Shown piece by piece: positions 35,491 through 44,416 of a stretch of 64,000 nt of DNA. This DNA is from Ktedonobacteraceae bacterium. GTDB lineage: Bacteria; Chloroflexota; Ktedonobacteria; Ktedonobacterales; Ktedonobacteraceae. A program made the translations under genes and the position numbers. Within the stretch, counting starts at the first letter, position 1. Each line of letters starts with the position of its first letter. Location: contig DASRBN010000007.1 in NCBI GenBank assembly GCA_035653615.1, forward strand, positions 1-64,000, read 5' to 3'. The notes beneath the pieces are model-generated. The model searched no databases and was not told the origin of the DNA. It was given only the letters and a program-made list of their open reading frames with translations.

Positions 35491-36237
35491 TCATCCTTGT
35501 TCGTCGTCCTCTACCGGCGAGCCTGCAAACGCATAGTGGATATTCGCCTCCCGCAATCGCACCAGCAAGGGTGAAGGATTTATCGTTCCGAGCCGCAAGG
35601 TCGCAACTTGCAGCACTCCGCTCTCCTGTGGAGCGGCTGTAATACTGCGCACCTGTATTCCTAACTGAGCAGCCAGTACGAGTGTTTCAGCCAGGGGACC
35701 CGGATCACCCGCCGGTAATTGAATCGTCAATTCCATTCCCGGCTCAAATGCGCCCATTAAACGCGCCAGTACTAGCAGCAAATCACTGCGTGTAAGCAAT
35801 CCAACCAGCACAGTGCGCATTCTACCTTCCTCGTCCTGTCCCATCTGCTCATATTCTACCACCGGCAAACAGTTCAAGCCTCGTTCGACCATCAATTGTG
35901 CTGCTGCCGCTACACTCGTCGACGGTGTTACACGGATGCTCGCCCGGTGCATGAACTCGGCCACCGGTCGTTCCTGCCACGGACGATGCAGCACTTCGCT
36001 GGAACTCCATCTACCCATAGCCGCCGCCAGGTCTATATCTTGTGAGGTCAACAACCCCTGGAACTCCGGCAATGCCTTCCGGCCTGTATCAATATATTTC
36101 GACCACGCAGAATTGCTTGCTGACACCACCGGTAGATGATGAAACTGATATTGTCGTAGCAGGTTAGCAGCATGACTCAGCGTATCATCAGGGGTGACTG
36201 TAATCAATTTTGTCGTCATCACTTCGCTTACAATCAT
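35491..36237 (-). CDS. acuB: AcuB-like CBS-pair protein
   Basis: 248 residues. Two CBS modules (about 1-60 with VMTTKLITVTPDDTL, and about 75-150 with HRASIRVTPSTSVAAAAQLMVERGLNCLPVV) are separated by an insert, and followed by an ACT-like C-terminal domain (about 165-245). This is the AcuB architecture. CBS pairs usually bind adenosyl nucleotides, so it may couple acetyl-CoA synthetase control to energy charge. AAAGGAAG before the ATG of MIVSEV fixes the start. The AcuC-AcuA fusion gene follows after seven bases. Confidence 0.85.
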   Translation of the reverse strand: MIVSEVMTTKLITVTPDDTLSHAANLLRQYQFHHLPVVSASNSAWSKYIDTGRKALPEFQGLLTSQDIDLAAAMGRWSSSEVLHRPWQERPVAEFMHRASIRVTPSTSVAAAAQLMVERGLNCLPVVEYEQMGQDEEGRMRTVLVGLLTRSDLLLVLARLMGAFEPGMELTIQLPAGDPGPLAETLVLAAQLGIQVRSITAAPQESGVLQVATLRLGTINPSPLLVRLREANIHYAFAGSPVEDDEQG

Positions 36238-36393
36238 ACGTCTCTTCCTTTCTGCTAAGCTATGATAGCACAAAACAGAGCCTTAGCTTTCCCAGTAACC
36301 CGTAGCCTTTCGTGACGTATTAAAATCAGTAGTATATACTTTCAGCCAATATGACGTAGCGCAAACGACTTGTAAATAACGGAGTTTTGTACG

Positions 36394-38490
36394 ATGATCG
36401 ACAACGATGATCTTTCTACTATCCCTCAGTCCAACGATCAGCGAGATGACACGGTCCATTCCACCATCCAGGTGCCGGTAGTTGAGCCAGCGCCACAACC
36501 TGCTCCTCGTCCATTCCCCAGCGTAGATGACCTGCTAGCACTGCGCATTGCCTCGGACCCGCAAATCTCACCCGATGGTTCCCTCATCGCCTTCACAATA
36601 CAGCAATGCGACGCTCAGACGAATACCACCAGTAGCACCATCTGGTTAGTACGCGCTAAAGCCGCTAAAGGAGACATTCCCTGGCAGATCACTAATGGCG
36701 TTGAAGAAGAGCGTCAAGGCAGGCATGATCTATCGCCGCGCTGGTCTCCTGATGGAAACACCCTCGCGTTTTTGAGCGACCGCAGCGGCACCCTGCAAAT
36801 TTACTTGCTGCCCATGCAGGGTGGGGAAGCCAGGCAATTGACTAATTTGAAACACGGTATTACTGAATATAGCTGGCGACCGGACGGCAAGGCTCTCGTC
36901 GCCCACAGCCCCTGGAGACCTGCGGATGACCGCGATCTGCCTGATACCAGCAACATATCCGTCGTTTTCACCCGTCTGGATGAGCAATGGGATGGCGAAG
37001 GCTATAAGCAAGGACGTCACCAGCAGCTCTGGTTTATTCCTTTAGAGGGTGAACCTGTACGCCTGACAGCAGAACCTGTGGACCTCGTACAATCCTGCTG
37101 GTCGCCCGATGGCAAGGAAATAGCATTCTGCGCCAACCGCCGCCCCGATCCCGATCTTAGCGTAAGCATGGCGCTGTGGGTACTGAACCTGGCAAATCGC
37201 CAGATGCGACGGCTGACACCCGAAGATGGCCTGGCGCAGGCACCCGCCTGGTCGCCCGATGGACAGCATATTGCCTATTACTATGCAGCCGATCAAACAG
37301 AGGCGAGCAATGTGATTCCTTTTGTCGTAGATGTCCAGGGCAGTAGCGCTCCACGCCCCGTCACCTCGCAGTCTCCAAACTTCACCTCTAGCGAGTGGAT
37401 CATCGACGAGCTGCACAGTTATGCGCATACTCGCCCGCAATGGTATCCTGATAGCAAAGCACTACTTGCCACCTTTCAAGAGCGCGGCCAGCTCCATCTG
37501 TACCACCTTGACATGGAACACGATACGATGACTCGTCTGACCGGTGGCAACGGCTGCTACCTCAATCCTCAACTTAGCAAGGATGGACAGATAATCGCAG
37601 TAGTTCGCACGGACTGGTTTACACCCGGCGATATCTGGAGCATGGACGGGAACGGACAAAACTCACACAAATTAACTGGTGTAAACGACACGTACCTGCG
37701 GAGCCTCCAGCTTGTGCGCCCCAAACGTATCACCTGGCAAAGCTTCGATGGCCTGGAGATTGAGGGTTGGCTCTACCTGCCACCATTGCCGGAGGGCACA
37801 AAAGCTCCCTTGATTCTGGAAGTTCATGGCGGCCCAAACCTGGCCTGGGGTGACAGCTATGTTCACGAGTTCCAGGTGCTGGCCGGCAAGGGATTTGCGG
37901 TGCTGGCCGCCAATCCTCGCGGCAGTTCCGGGTACGGAGAAGCATTCTGCCGCAAAAATCTGAACGACTGGGGAGGAGATGATTTCCGGGATTTGATGGC
38001 GGGTATTGACCACGTCATAGCCACCGAGATGGTAGAAGCCAACCGGCTTGGCATTGGTGGCATCAGCTATGGCGGCTACATGACCAACTGGGCAATCACG
38101 CAGACAAACCGCTTTAAGGCCGCTGTGAGTCGCAATGGCATCAGCTACCTTCCCAGCGCCGGTCTGCTCTCGGATCAGACGCTCTGGTTCGATCTCGCAA
38201 TGAGCGGCGAGGGGCAGGATGTAGAGGCATTGAGGCGCAGTTCCTCGCCTCTAACTTTCGCGGATAAGATTACGACTCCGCTCTTGCTCCTGCACGCGGC
38301 AGATGATTTGCGCTGCCCATTCTCTGAATCCTTGCAAATGTTTGTAGAACTGCGCAAGCGCAAACAAAAAGTCGAACTGGTTCGCTATCCGGGTGCCAGC
38401 CACTTGATGGACTGGCCCGATGTCGGTTCGCCATTACAGCGTACCGACCGCCTGGCTCGCACAGTCGAATGGTTCGAGCGTTATGTTTAA
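36394..38490 (+). CDS. S9 family peptidase (acylaminoacyl-peptidase-like)
   Basis: 698 residues. The N-terminal half is a beta propeller with repeated S-P-D-G motifs (ISPDGSLIAFT, WSPDGNTLAFLS, WSPDGKEIAFCA, WSPDGQHIAYYY). The C-terminal alpha/beta hydrolase has the nucleophile Ser in GISYGGYM, Asp in LLHAADDLRCP and His in GASHLMDWP, with LEVHGGPN forming the oxyanion-hole region. It cleaves short peptides or acyl-amino acids. No signal peptide, so cytosolic. It diverges from acuB across 156 bases holding a TATACT -10 element. A loose GGGGTGA/TCACCCC inverted repeat after the stop (about 38514-38550) may terminate it. Confidence 0.92.
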   Translation: MIDNDDLSTIPQSNDQRDDTVHSTIQVPVVEPAPQPAPRPFPSVDDLLALRIASDPQISPDGSLIAFTIQQCDAQTNTTSSTIWLVRAKAAKGDIPWQITNGVEEERQGRHDLSPRWSPDGNTLAFLSDRSGTLQIYLLPMQGGEARQLTNLKHGITEYSWRPDGKALVAHSPWRPADDRDLPDTSNISVVFTRLDEQWDGEGYKQGRHQQLWFIPLEGEPVRLTAEPVDLVQSCWSPDGKEIAFCANRRPDPDLSVSMALWVLNLANRQMRRLTPEDGLAQAPAWSPDGQHIAYYYAADQTEASNVIPFVVDVQGSSAPRPVTSQSPNFTSSEWIIDELHSYAHTRPQWYPDSKALLATFQERGQLHLYHLDMEHDTMTRLTGGNGCYLNPQLSKDGQIIAVVRTDWFTPGDIWSMDGNGQNSHKLTGVNDTYLRSLQLVRPKRITWQSFDGLEIEGWLYLPPLPEGTKAPLILEVHGGPNLAWGDSYVHEFQVLAGKGFAVLAANPRGSSGYGEAFCRKNLNDWGGDDFRDLMAGIDHVIATEMVEANRLGIGGISYGGYMTNWAITQTNRFKAAVSRNGISYLPSAGLLSDQTLWFDLAMSGEGQDVEALRRSSSPLTFADKITTPLLLLHAADDLRCPFSESLQMFVELRKRKQKVELVRYPGASHLMDWPDVGSPLQRTDRLARTVEWFERYV

Positions 38491-38652
38491 AAAGCTCGTT
38501 TGACGGACTCTCATGGGGTGATTGCAGGAACAATTTCCCAGGTCACCCCTCAAAAGAGAGGATCATTTGATAGTTCTGTCCGGCTTGCGTTAAACGATGC
38601 AGAATAACTTTCCGTTTTTTTTAACAGCCAGATAATTCGGAGGAGTAACGAA

Positions 38653-38874
38653 ATGCAGTGGTTAGGCGTACTCATCCTCTTCGGAATATTTGCTTTTCTG
38701 TGCATTGCCGGTATATATCTTGCCCGGACGCAGAAAACCCGCAACACGAATGTGGTAACGCCACTCGATGACCTGTACCGTTCCAAGGGACTTGGCAATG
38801 TTCTCGATGCAAATCATAAACTCAACCTGCGTTCGACAGGAGGGCAGCAACAGAAACACCGCAGGCATAACTGA
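38653..38874 (+). CDS. Small single-pass membrane protein, 73 aa
   Basis: Residues 5-24 (GVLILFGIFAFLCIAGIYLA) form one membrane helix, followed by a basic tail (ARTQKTRNTNVVTPLDDLYRS). GGAGGAG about six bases before the ATG is a strong Shine-Dalgarno. I do not recognise a family. It converges with the four-helix membrane protein on the other strand with nine bases between them. Confidence 0.6.
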   Translation: MQWLGVLILFGIFAFLCIAGIYLARTQKTRNTNVVTPLDDLYRSKGLGNVLDANHKLNLRSTGGQQQKHRRHN

Positions 38875-38883
38875 GTATTATTT

Positions 38884-39279
38884 TTAAGTGGCTGCGCTGA
38901 ACAGAAACACCAGGCTAAATAACGTAGCCAGCAGTAGAAAGATGCCAAAGCACCCGGCCAGGATGCGCGAAACACGAAACGTCCCCCAGGTCGAATAAGG
39001 ACGGAGACTTTGTAGTGTCACACGCAAACTGACGACGAAAATGCCCAGGAGCAATGCAAAGTCCAGCACCCGAATACCGAATGCTCCATTGAACGCGGCA
39101 AAAGATATCTCTACAGCACCAAAAGCGAAAATGGCTCCGATCACATCTAGCGCCGCGATTGCCAAAAACAGGCCCTCATCATACGAGAGCTTGTACAATC
39201 GCGGCGTCATGCTCAGAATAATTACTAACCCGCATATATATGCAATCACACTCAAAATTGTCAATAAACCAGCTGACAT
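38884..39279 (-). CDS. Hypothetical membrane protein, 131 aa
   Basis: Four predicted membrane segments: about 4-24, 36-54, 66-85 and 107-128. No known motif. The start ATG is five bases after the stop of the TolB-like lipoprotein gene, so the two are co-transcribed. It could be a small accessory membrane subunit; its function is unknown. Confidence 0.65.
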   Translation of the reverse strand: MSAGLLTILSVIAYICGLVIILSMTPRLYKLSYDEGLFLAIAALDVIGAIFAFGAVEISFAAFNGAFGIRVLDFALLLGIFVVSLRVTLQSLRPYSTWGTFRVSRILAGCFGIFLLLATLFSLVFLFSAAT

Positions 39280-39284
39280 TCAAT

Positions 39285-40622
39285 TTATCCCCACACAAAA
39301 TCTTGTGCATCCTTCATTAAAAGCTGGCCCTGTGCTTCTCCTGTTTCAAAAAGGTACGGGCCTATCGAATCGCCGGCATCCGCGGCATCCTGGTCCTGTA
39401 AAGCGAAAGCGGAACTATCCGGTTTCCAGCTCACTTCGCCAGCCTGCGCTGGCGCATACTTCTGCATGGCAACAGGATTCGCCAGGCTCGCGCTATACGG
39501 ACCATCCTGGCTCTGCATGTGATATTCCGCCGCCACGAGCGTCTGGCTATCAGGCCCCCAGCTCAACGTATCATCCCGTGTAAGCATCCGAGCAGGCAAC
39601 TGGTTCAATAAACTCGCCGTCACACCATCTTTCAAATTCAGAACCTGAATGCTCCCTAGCGCCTGGTCAGGACCACTTGCCGTTACCATTTGAGCTGCCA
39701 GTTGCTGGCCGTCGGCGGAAACATCCCAGCCCGGTTTTATATAAGGCCCGCTCCCCTGTGCCGCGCACCACGGCTCAGTTCCTTGAGAGATGACCTTGCT
39801 CGAAACCAGGCCAGGTTGAATTACCGAGTGACGATAAATCACAAACTGGCTCTGGCGCCCAAATGGATGTACGATCACTTGATAAAAAAGTTGCTCATTA
39901 CTATAACGCATAGAAAGCAACAGCGGTACATTGTTCTGCGCCGCGAAGAGTGTCGCCGCTCCCAGCGCGCTGAGAGGAATAACCTGCGCCAGCGATCCAC
40001 TGATCGCATCATAACGATAGAGGCCAGCAGCCCGGCTCGTTTTTCCCATCACCCCATTGTACCATGCCAGCAGGTGCGTCGAATTTTCCCAAAATACATA
40101 TTGCCAGTATCCGCCCTCTGGACTTTTCGCGATTGGATCAGCGCTATCGGCAGGCACTAGCAGCTGCGTGAGTTGCATAGTACCGGTATTCAATACGTAA
40201 AGCGCTCCATTGGCCCCAAAATCGGGTGCTGGGCAGCCACCACCACCTACTCCCGCCGGTCGCGCATTCATGATAAAGGCGATGAAATGATCGTCTGGAG
40301 ACCATGCCGGCAAACGCCAGAAAACATTCGGCGCATTCTTATAGTTAAAGTGCGTCACCTGCACCGGCTTTGCGCCATTGCGAGCAACCCAGAGCTGGTC
40401 GTTGCGCACAAATGCATAGGAAGTCCCTAACGCGCTGGGCGGGGCCGTCATGACGGGCGCTGGACTCACGGTCTGTGTAGGGATAACAGCAGGAGTACCA
40501 TTGCCATGATCAGGCGTGCCACTGGGAATAGCGCCAATTCCAGAACTTCCGCACGAAGCAAGTCCCACCACTATCGCTAAAAATACGCAAGATATCAGCA
40601 GTTTCTGAATACGCGAAGTCAT
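39285..40622 (-). CDS. TolB-like beta-propeller lipoprotein
   Basis: 445 residues. A signal peptide with lipobox GLASC (Cys near 23) anchors it outside. A Pro/Thr spacer precedes a beta propeller with WD40-like PD40 blades, recognisable by PxWSPDDHFIAFI, LSWGPDSQTLVAAEY and VSWKPDSSAFALQ. TolB-like propellers usually bind partners rather than catalyse. AGGAG before the ATG supports the start chosen, 15 codons inside the longest frame. The 131-aa membrane protein follows in the same unit. Confidence 0.75.
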   Translation of the reverse strand: MTSRIQKLLISCVFLAIVVGLASCGSSGIGAIPSGTPDHGNGTPAVIPTQTVSPAPVMTAPPSALGTSYAFVRNDQLWVARNGAKPVQVTHFNYKNAPNVFWRLPAWSPDDHFIAFIMNARPAGVGGGGCPAPDFGANGALYVLNTGTMQLTQLLVPADSADPIAKSPEGGYWQYVFWENSTHLLAWYNGVMGKTSRAAGLYRYDAISGSLAQVIPLSALGAATLFAAQNNVPLLLSMRYSNEQLFYQVIVHPFGRQSQFVIYRHSVIQPGLVSSKVISQGTEPWCAAQGSGPYIKPGWDVSADGQQLAAQMVTASGPDQALGSIQVLNLKDGVTASLLNQLPARMLTRDDTLSWGPDSQTLVAAEYHMQSQDGPYSASLANPVAMQKYAPAQAGEVSWKPDSSAFALQDQDAADAGDSIGPYLFETGEAQGQLLMKDAQDFVWG

Positions 40623-40776
40623 TCTATCTTCTCCTATCTGTCTGCACCGGCAAAATACTGTATGCATCTTTCACAGCTCGTTGCCCCGATCAATCAAACG
40701 AGCTATGCATCAAAATATATCAACATATTTCATCTGAGCAAATTGTATGGTTATAACGGGCTATTTGATGAAATCA

Positions 40777-40805
40777 TTGACAGCAGGCCGTTTCTTGCTT
40801 ATGAT
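40777..40805 (+). promoter_or_regulatory. Strong sigma-70 promoter for the DNA methyltransferase
   Basis: TTGACA at 40777-40782, a 17-base spacer and TATGAT at 40800-40805 are five or six of six matches to consensus at each box. The ATG of the methyltransferase is at 40863, giving a 5' leader of about 50 bases. Confidence 0.75.
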
Positions 40806-40862
40806 GCATCCTGAAGAGGCCTGATCGAAAAGAGACAAGCTGGAGAAATTGGCGGAATAACA

Positions 40863-41939
40863 ATGGTAGAACTGATTTGGGAAGGAAAAGGTATTACAGG
40901 CGCGGAAAATTATAAATCCCATTATCTGCATATGTGCGAGGCTTTCAATACAAACCAGTATGATGATCAGATCAACCCGGCCGGTAATTCTTCATGCTGG
41001 TACAACCGCCTCATCCATGGAGACAAAAAACGCATCCTTCCTGCCTTGCTTCCCGAATTTGCCGGTAAAATCGACCTTATCTATATCGATCCCCCTTTCA
41101 TGACGGGCCGCACCTTCACGCTCGGCAACGAGCTTGCTTACAACGATACCTGGAACAATCTGGATTCCTATATTCAATGGCTATATGAAACATTCGCGGC
41201 ACTGCATAGGCTGCTGGAGAATGATGGTAGTCTGTATGTGCATCTCGACTGGCGGGTCATCCATTACGCAAGGGTAATTTTGGATGAAATCTTTGGCTAC
41301 GAACCGAATGCCAGAGGCTCCGGCTTCAAAAATGAAATCATCTGGCATTATCAATCCGGCGGGCGTTCTACAAAAGGCTATGCCCGCAAGCATGACACCA
41401 TCCTGCTTTACACAAAATCTGCCGACTATTGCTTTCACGCCGAACGCATTGGAGAACGGCGTGGCTCTCAGAAACGCAATCATATGCGTAAACATCTGAA
41501 TGAGGATGGACATGTCTACTGGACGATACACTCGGCAGGACGCACCTATACCTATCACGAGGATCAGTTAATGACGCCATCCGATGTCTGGAACGATATC
41601 AGCCATTTGCATCAGAAAGACCCTGAGCGTAACGGCTATGCCACCCAGAAACCGGCGGCGCTGCTCGAACGTATCATCCTGGCATCATCTGAGGAAAACG
41701 ATCTTGTTCTCGACTGCTTTTGTGGCAGCGGTGTCACTCCCGCTGTGGCAGACGAGCTTGGTCGCCGCTGGATTGCTTGCGATCAGAGCGAATTGGCGAT
41801 CCGGCTGACGCGCCAGCGCTTGCTTGAACTCAAACAAATACGCCCTTTTGTCTTACAACGTCTCATCGAACATAAAGATGAACAAGCCATTTTAGATGAG
41901 AGTATAAGCGGCGTGGTGAATGATCAACCAATATCCTAA
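40863..41939 (+). CDS. Orphan site-specific DNA methyltransferase (N6-adenine, beta class)
   Basis: 358 residues. The catalytic motif IV DPPF (in IDLIYIDPPFMTG) precedes the SAM-binding motif I LDCFCGSGVTP, which is the beta-class order, and DPPF points to adenine-N6 methylation. A Mod-like target recognition segment lies between. No restriction subunit or vsr gene is adjacent, so it is probably a regulatory or solitary methyltransferase. It has a near-consensus promoter upstream. A probable inositol-phosphatase gene follows 29 bases later on the same strand. Target sequence unknown. Confidence 0.88.
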   Translation: MVELIWEGKGITGAENYKSHYLHMCEAFNTNQYDDQINPAGNSSCWYNRLIHGDKKRILPALLPEFAGKIDLIYIDPPFMTGRTFTLGNELAYNDTWNNLDSYIQWLYETFAALHRLLENDGSLYVHLDWRVIHYARVILDEIFGYEPNARGSGFKNEIIWHYQSGGRSTKGYARKHDTILLYTKSADYCFHAERIGERRGSQKRNHMRKHLNEDGHVYWTIHSAGRTYTYHEDQLMTPSDVWNDISHLHQKDPERNGYATQKPAALLERIILASSEENDLVLDCFCGSGVTPAVADELGRRWIACDQSELAIRLTRQRLLELKQIRPFVLQRLIEHKDEQAILDESISGVVNDQPIS

Positions 41940-41968
41940 ACCGCAAGTAGGCAGATAGCGAGCGCCCG

Positions 41969-42766
41969 ATGTTAGAACTTCTAGAACACCTCTTCCGGCG
42001 CGTTCAGGCGTATTTACACTCCGAACGTTTCGACCGCGGTCAGATCTTTTTTTCATCGCCCCAGCACGTGACCATGCAGTTTGATCGCGAGGCCGAAGAT
42101 ATTATCATCAACGGCCTGGCTGAAAGCGGGTATGGTTTCGAAATCATGACTGAAGAGCGACCGGCTTTCACAACGTCCTCTATGCCGCTGTATCGGATCA
42201 TTGTCGATCCCATCGATGGCTCGACGAATGTCTGGCGGGGAATTATGACCGCCGCTGTATCGCTTGCGGTACTGCCCATCGATGCGCCCATAGTACCTGA
42301 ACGGGTAGAATGGGCGCTCGTTGGCGAACTCTTCAGTGGCACAGTTTACCAGGCTCAACGCGCTGCTGGCGCTTTTTGCAATGGAAAGCGCTGCCGGGTC
42401 AGTGAGACGAAACGACTCGATCAGTGCCTTGCCGGCATGAACTTCGATGGTCGTAACTTGCAGGCACAACTGAAATTGCTCACCCGGCATCCGGCGATCA
42501 GCAATATAAGACGTACCGGCAGTTCCGCAATGGACCTTGTGTATATTTCCAATGGCGCATATGATGCCTGCATCGATATCGGAGACATCCTGACGGCTGA
42601 ATCGTTCCTCGCGGCATCCAGTATCATTTGTGAGGCTGGCGGCATCATTTCTGATCAGTCCGGCAAACCTTTACGCCCTATCACCAATCTCACCACGGGT
42701 TTTTCTCTCATAGCAGCGGGAACCGGAGAACTGCACCGGGAGATTGTATCGCGCGTCAACAGTTAA
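41969..42766 (+). CDS. Inositol monophosphatase-family protein
   Basis: 265 residues of the FIG (IMPase/FBPase/PAP phosphatase) superfamily. The metal-binding DPIDGSTN motif is present in IIVDPIDGSTNVWRG, and a second motif around GDILTAESFLAA takes the place of the usual WDxAAG, whose Trp is not conserved. The N-terminal Glu metal ligand is in EDIIINGL or MTEERP. Activity is probably on a sugar or inositol phosphate, but the altered second motif leaves the substrate uncertain. It has a weak ribosome-binding site and overlaps convergently by four bases with the C39-like gene. Confidence 0.8.
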   Translation: MLELLEHLFRRVQAYLHSERFDRGQIFFSSPQHVTMQFDREAEDIIINGLAESGYGFEIMTEERPAFTTSSMPLYRIIVDPIDGSTNVWRGIMTAAVSLAVLPIDAPIVPERVEWALVGELFSGTVYQAQRAAGAFCNGKRCRVSETKRLDQCLAGMNFDGRNLQAQLKLLTRHPAISNIRRTGSSAMDLVYISNGAYDACIDIGDILTAESFLAASSIICEAGGIISDQSGKPLRPITNLTTGFSLIAAGTGELHREIVSRVNS

Positions 42767-43695
42767 CGTGGAGTCAATACCGCGCTAAATCCCTGCCACA
42801 TGCCCAAAAACATCGCGTGCGTCATGCGTTGAAAATCTGCCGGAGAAGAGTCCGCAATGTAGACATAGCTGCTATCCCCCCCGCGTATCACAAAGAGATG
42901 ACCTCCTGGAAAGTAGTAGCTATCGCGCACACTCACAATCACAGGATACCCTTTATTACTCAGGCTTATGATGTCATCCAATGTACGCGCATGGCTGAGG
43001 CTCGCATTGAAGCCAAAATACGCCGCCGTAAGCGCGACACCATCCTCGCGCAACAGCCCCTCAGACACCGACCATACTCCCAGATTCAACTCCACCTGCA
43101 GGACATCGGCAGCGATAAGATGGCGACCATACGCATTCATCACCTCCTCCATGGAAATGCCCGAACAGGAGGAGTAGGACCATACATTCCATTGATAATC
43201 GGTATAGTACTGCCTGCGGTCAGCGGAATCCACGCGCACCAGGCGCTGGCTGGCCGTAAGCGGGAGGCCAGGAGCCTGATTCTGGTGCGCAGCGGTATTT
43301 AGAGCAATACCGGTGGTATGCTGCGCGAAGCTGAGTAAGGCGATGCCGTCGTTTAACTCGTGCAGCGCCCCATCCACAATGCCACTCTGTATAAACAGGG
43401 TAAGCAACAACATTACGAGCAGGCAAACTGTGACAAACATGCGATGGCGGGTATACCAGGAAGAGGGTAGTGTAAAGGCAGGAGGAGTTACAGGTTTCTC
43501 CAGGCCCAGCAGCGTTCCATCCTGGAGCTGCAAAACTAAGGTAATACGACGGTCAGATGATACGCCCGGCTCCTGGCTCTGGAGAGCAAGTCTACGGACA
43601 TAGCGTCTCCGTTCGAGGAAAACACTGACGACAATACTGCCTATGATCAGCACTATTGTCAAAAGCAAGAGCGCCGTGATTACGGCAGACGACAT
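42763..43695 (-). CDS. Membrane protein with C39-like (papain-fold) peptidase domain
   Basis: 310 residues. Two membrane helices (about 5-27 and 87-104) flank a short cytoplasmic part. The C-terminal domain (about 170-305) has a papain-like triad: Cys in YSSCSGISMEEVM, His in GGHLFVIRGGD and Asp in YIADSSP. The order Cys-His-Asp and the spacing fit the C39-like peptidase group. It is probably exported, facing outwards. Substrate is unknown; no bacteriocin-type transporter is adjacent. Confidence 0.7.
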   Translation of the reverse strand: MSSAVITALLLLTIVLIIGSIVVSVFLERRRYVRRLALQSQEPGVSSDRRITLVLQLQDGTLLGLEKPVTPPAFTLPSSWYTRHRMFVTVCLLVMLLLTLFIQSGIVDGALHELNDGIALLSFAQHTTGIALNTAAHQNQAPGLPLTASQRLVRVDSADRRQYYTDYQWNVWSYSSCSGISMEEVMNAYGRHLIAADVLQVELNLGVWSVSEGLLREDGVALTAAYFGFNASLSHARTLDDIISLSNKGYPVIVSVRDSYYFPGGHLFVIRGGDSSYVYIADSSPADFQRMTHAMFLGMWQGFSAVLTPR

Positions 43696-43900
43696 ACATT
43701 ACCCTCACAACAAATAGATTTCTCCTGATCTCTTCTATAAGAGTATAACGCCGATCTTAGCAATACTATGGGGTATTGCCAGAATACAACCAGAATTTGC
43801 TATATGCGCGGAGGAAATCTTAACCAACCCGGCCGGGTTGGTGGCTACATTTGTTCATCCGCTTATTCACCATTGACATTTCACTCTCCTGATACTTTAG

Positions 43901-44332
43901 TTATAGCCTGCCTCTAACGATGCCGGTGCAATTTTTAGCACCACAGTTACATTTCATTGACCAGGACTTTGGGCTGAGTTGCGCATAATCGAGAGTTAGC
44001 TCCTCTCCCGCTTCAATGTCTCTAAGGGCTATCATTTCATCGCCTGCAGGTGCGATATTCGGGTCGCAACTATGATTGCCATAATTCGAAGGGTCTTCTG
44101 CTCGTGAGACAGTACTCACACGATGGGTACCATTACCCAGATAGACAGCGTCATATGACTGAACAGCTCTGATGTAATCCTGAAACTCCTTATCGGTCAT
44201 AACGACCCAGGAATGCTTACCGGAAGTAACTGTAAATCGCTCACCCTTCTTGAAAGGCTCTTTAGCAAATAACCCCTTACCCTCTATAGGCGAGTCACGA
44301 ACTTCAATTTTTGGATGTAATACTAATGCCAT
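43901..44332 (-). CDS. SET-domain protein (lysine methyltransferase fold)
   Basis: 143 residues with the complete short SET fold: SPIEGKGLFAKEPFKKGE at the N-terminus, the SAM-binding NHSCDPN pseudoknot motif, GEELTLDYA, and the post-SET cysteines of CNCGAKNCTG. Length is that of bacterial minimal SET proteins. It probably methylates a lysine of a bacterial protein; the substrate is unknown. The next gene on the minus strand begins downstream across an 84-base gap. Confidence 0.85.
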   Translation of the reverse strand: MALVLHPKIEVRDSPIEGKGLFAKEPFKKGERFTVTSGKHSWVVMTDKEFQDYIRAVQSYDAVYLGNGTHRVSTVSRAEDPSNYGNHSCDPNIAPAGDEMIALRDIEAGEELTLDYAQLSPKSWSMKCNCGAKNCTGIVRGRL

Positions 44333-44416
44333 AAGCTCAGTATATGCCAGCTTCCGCAGAAGGACAAGCTGCTTTTATCACATTACTTTACAGAACCGTG
44401 AAAAGAAGAAAGGCTC

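Noticed and set aside
34802-35536. 244-aa plus-strand frame opposite the AcuC part of the fusion
   Set aside because: Antisense to the conserved zinc motif region; its composition (Arg, His rich) is what antisense of GC-rich code gives.
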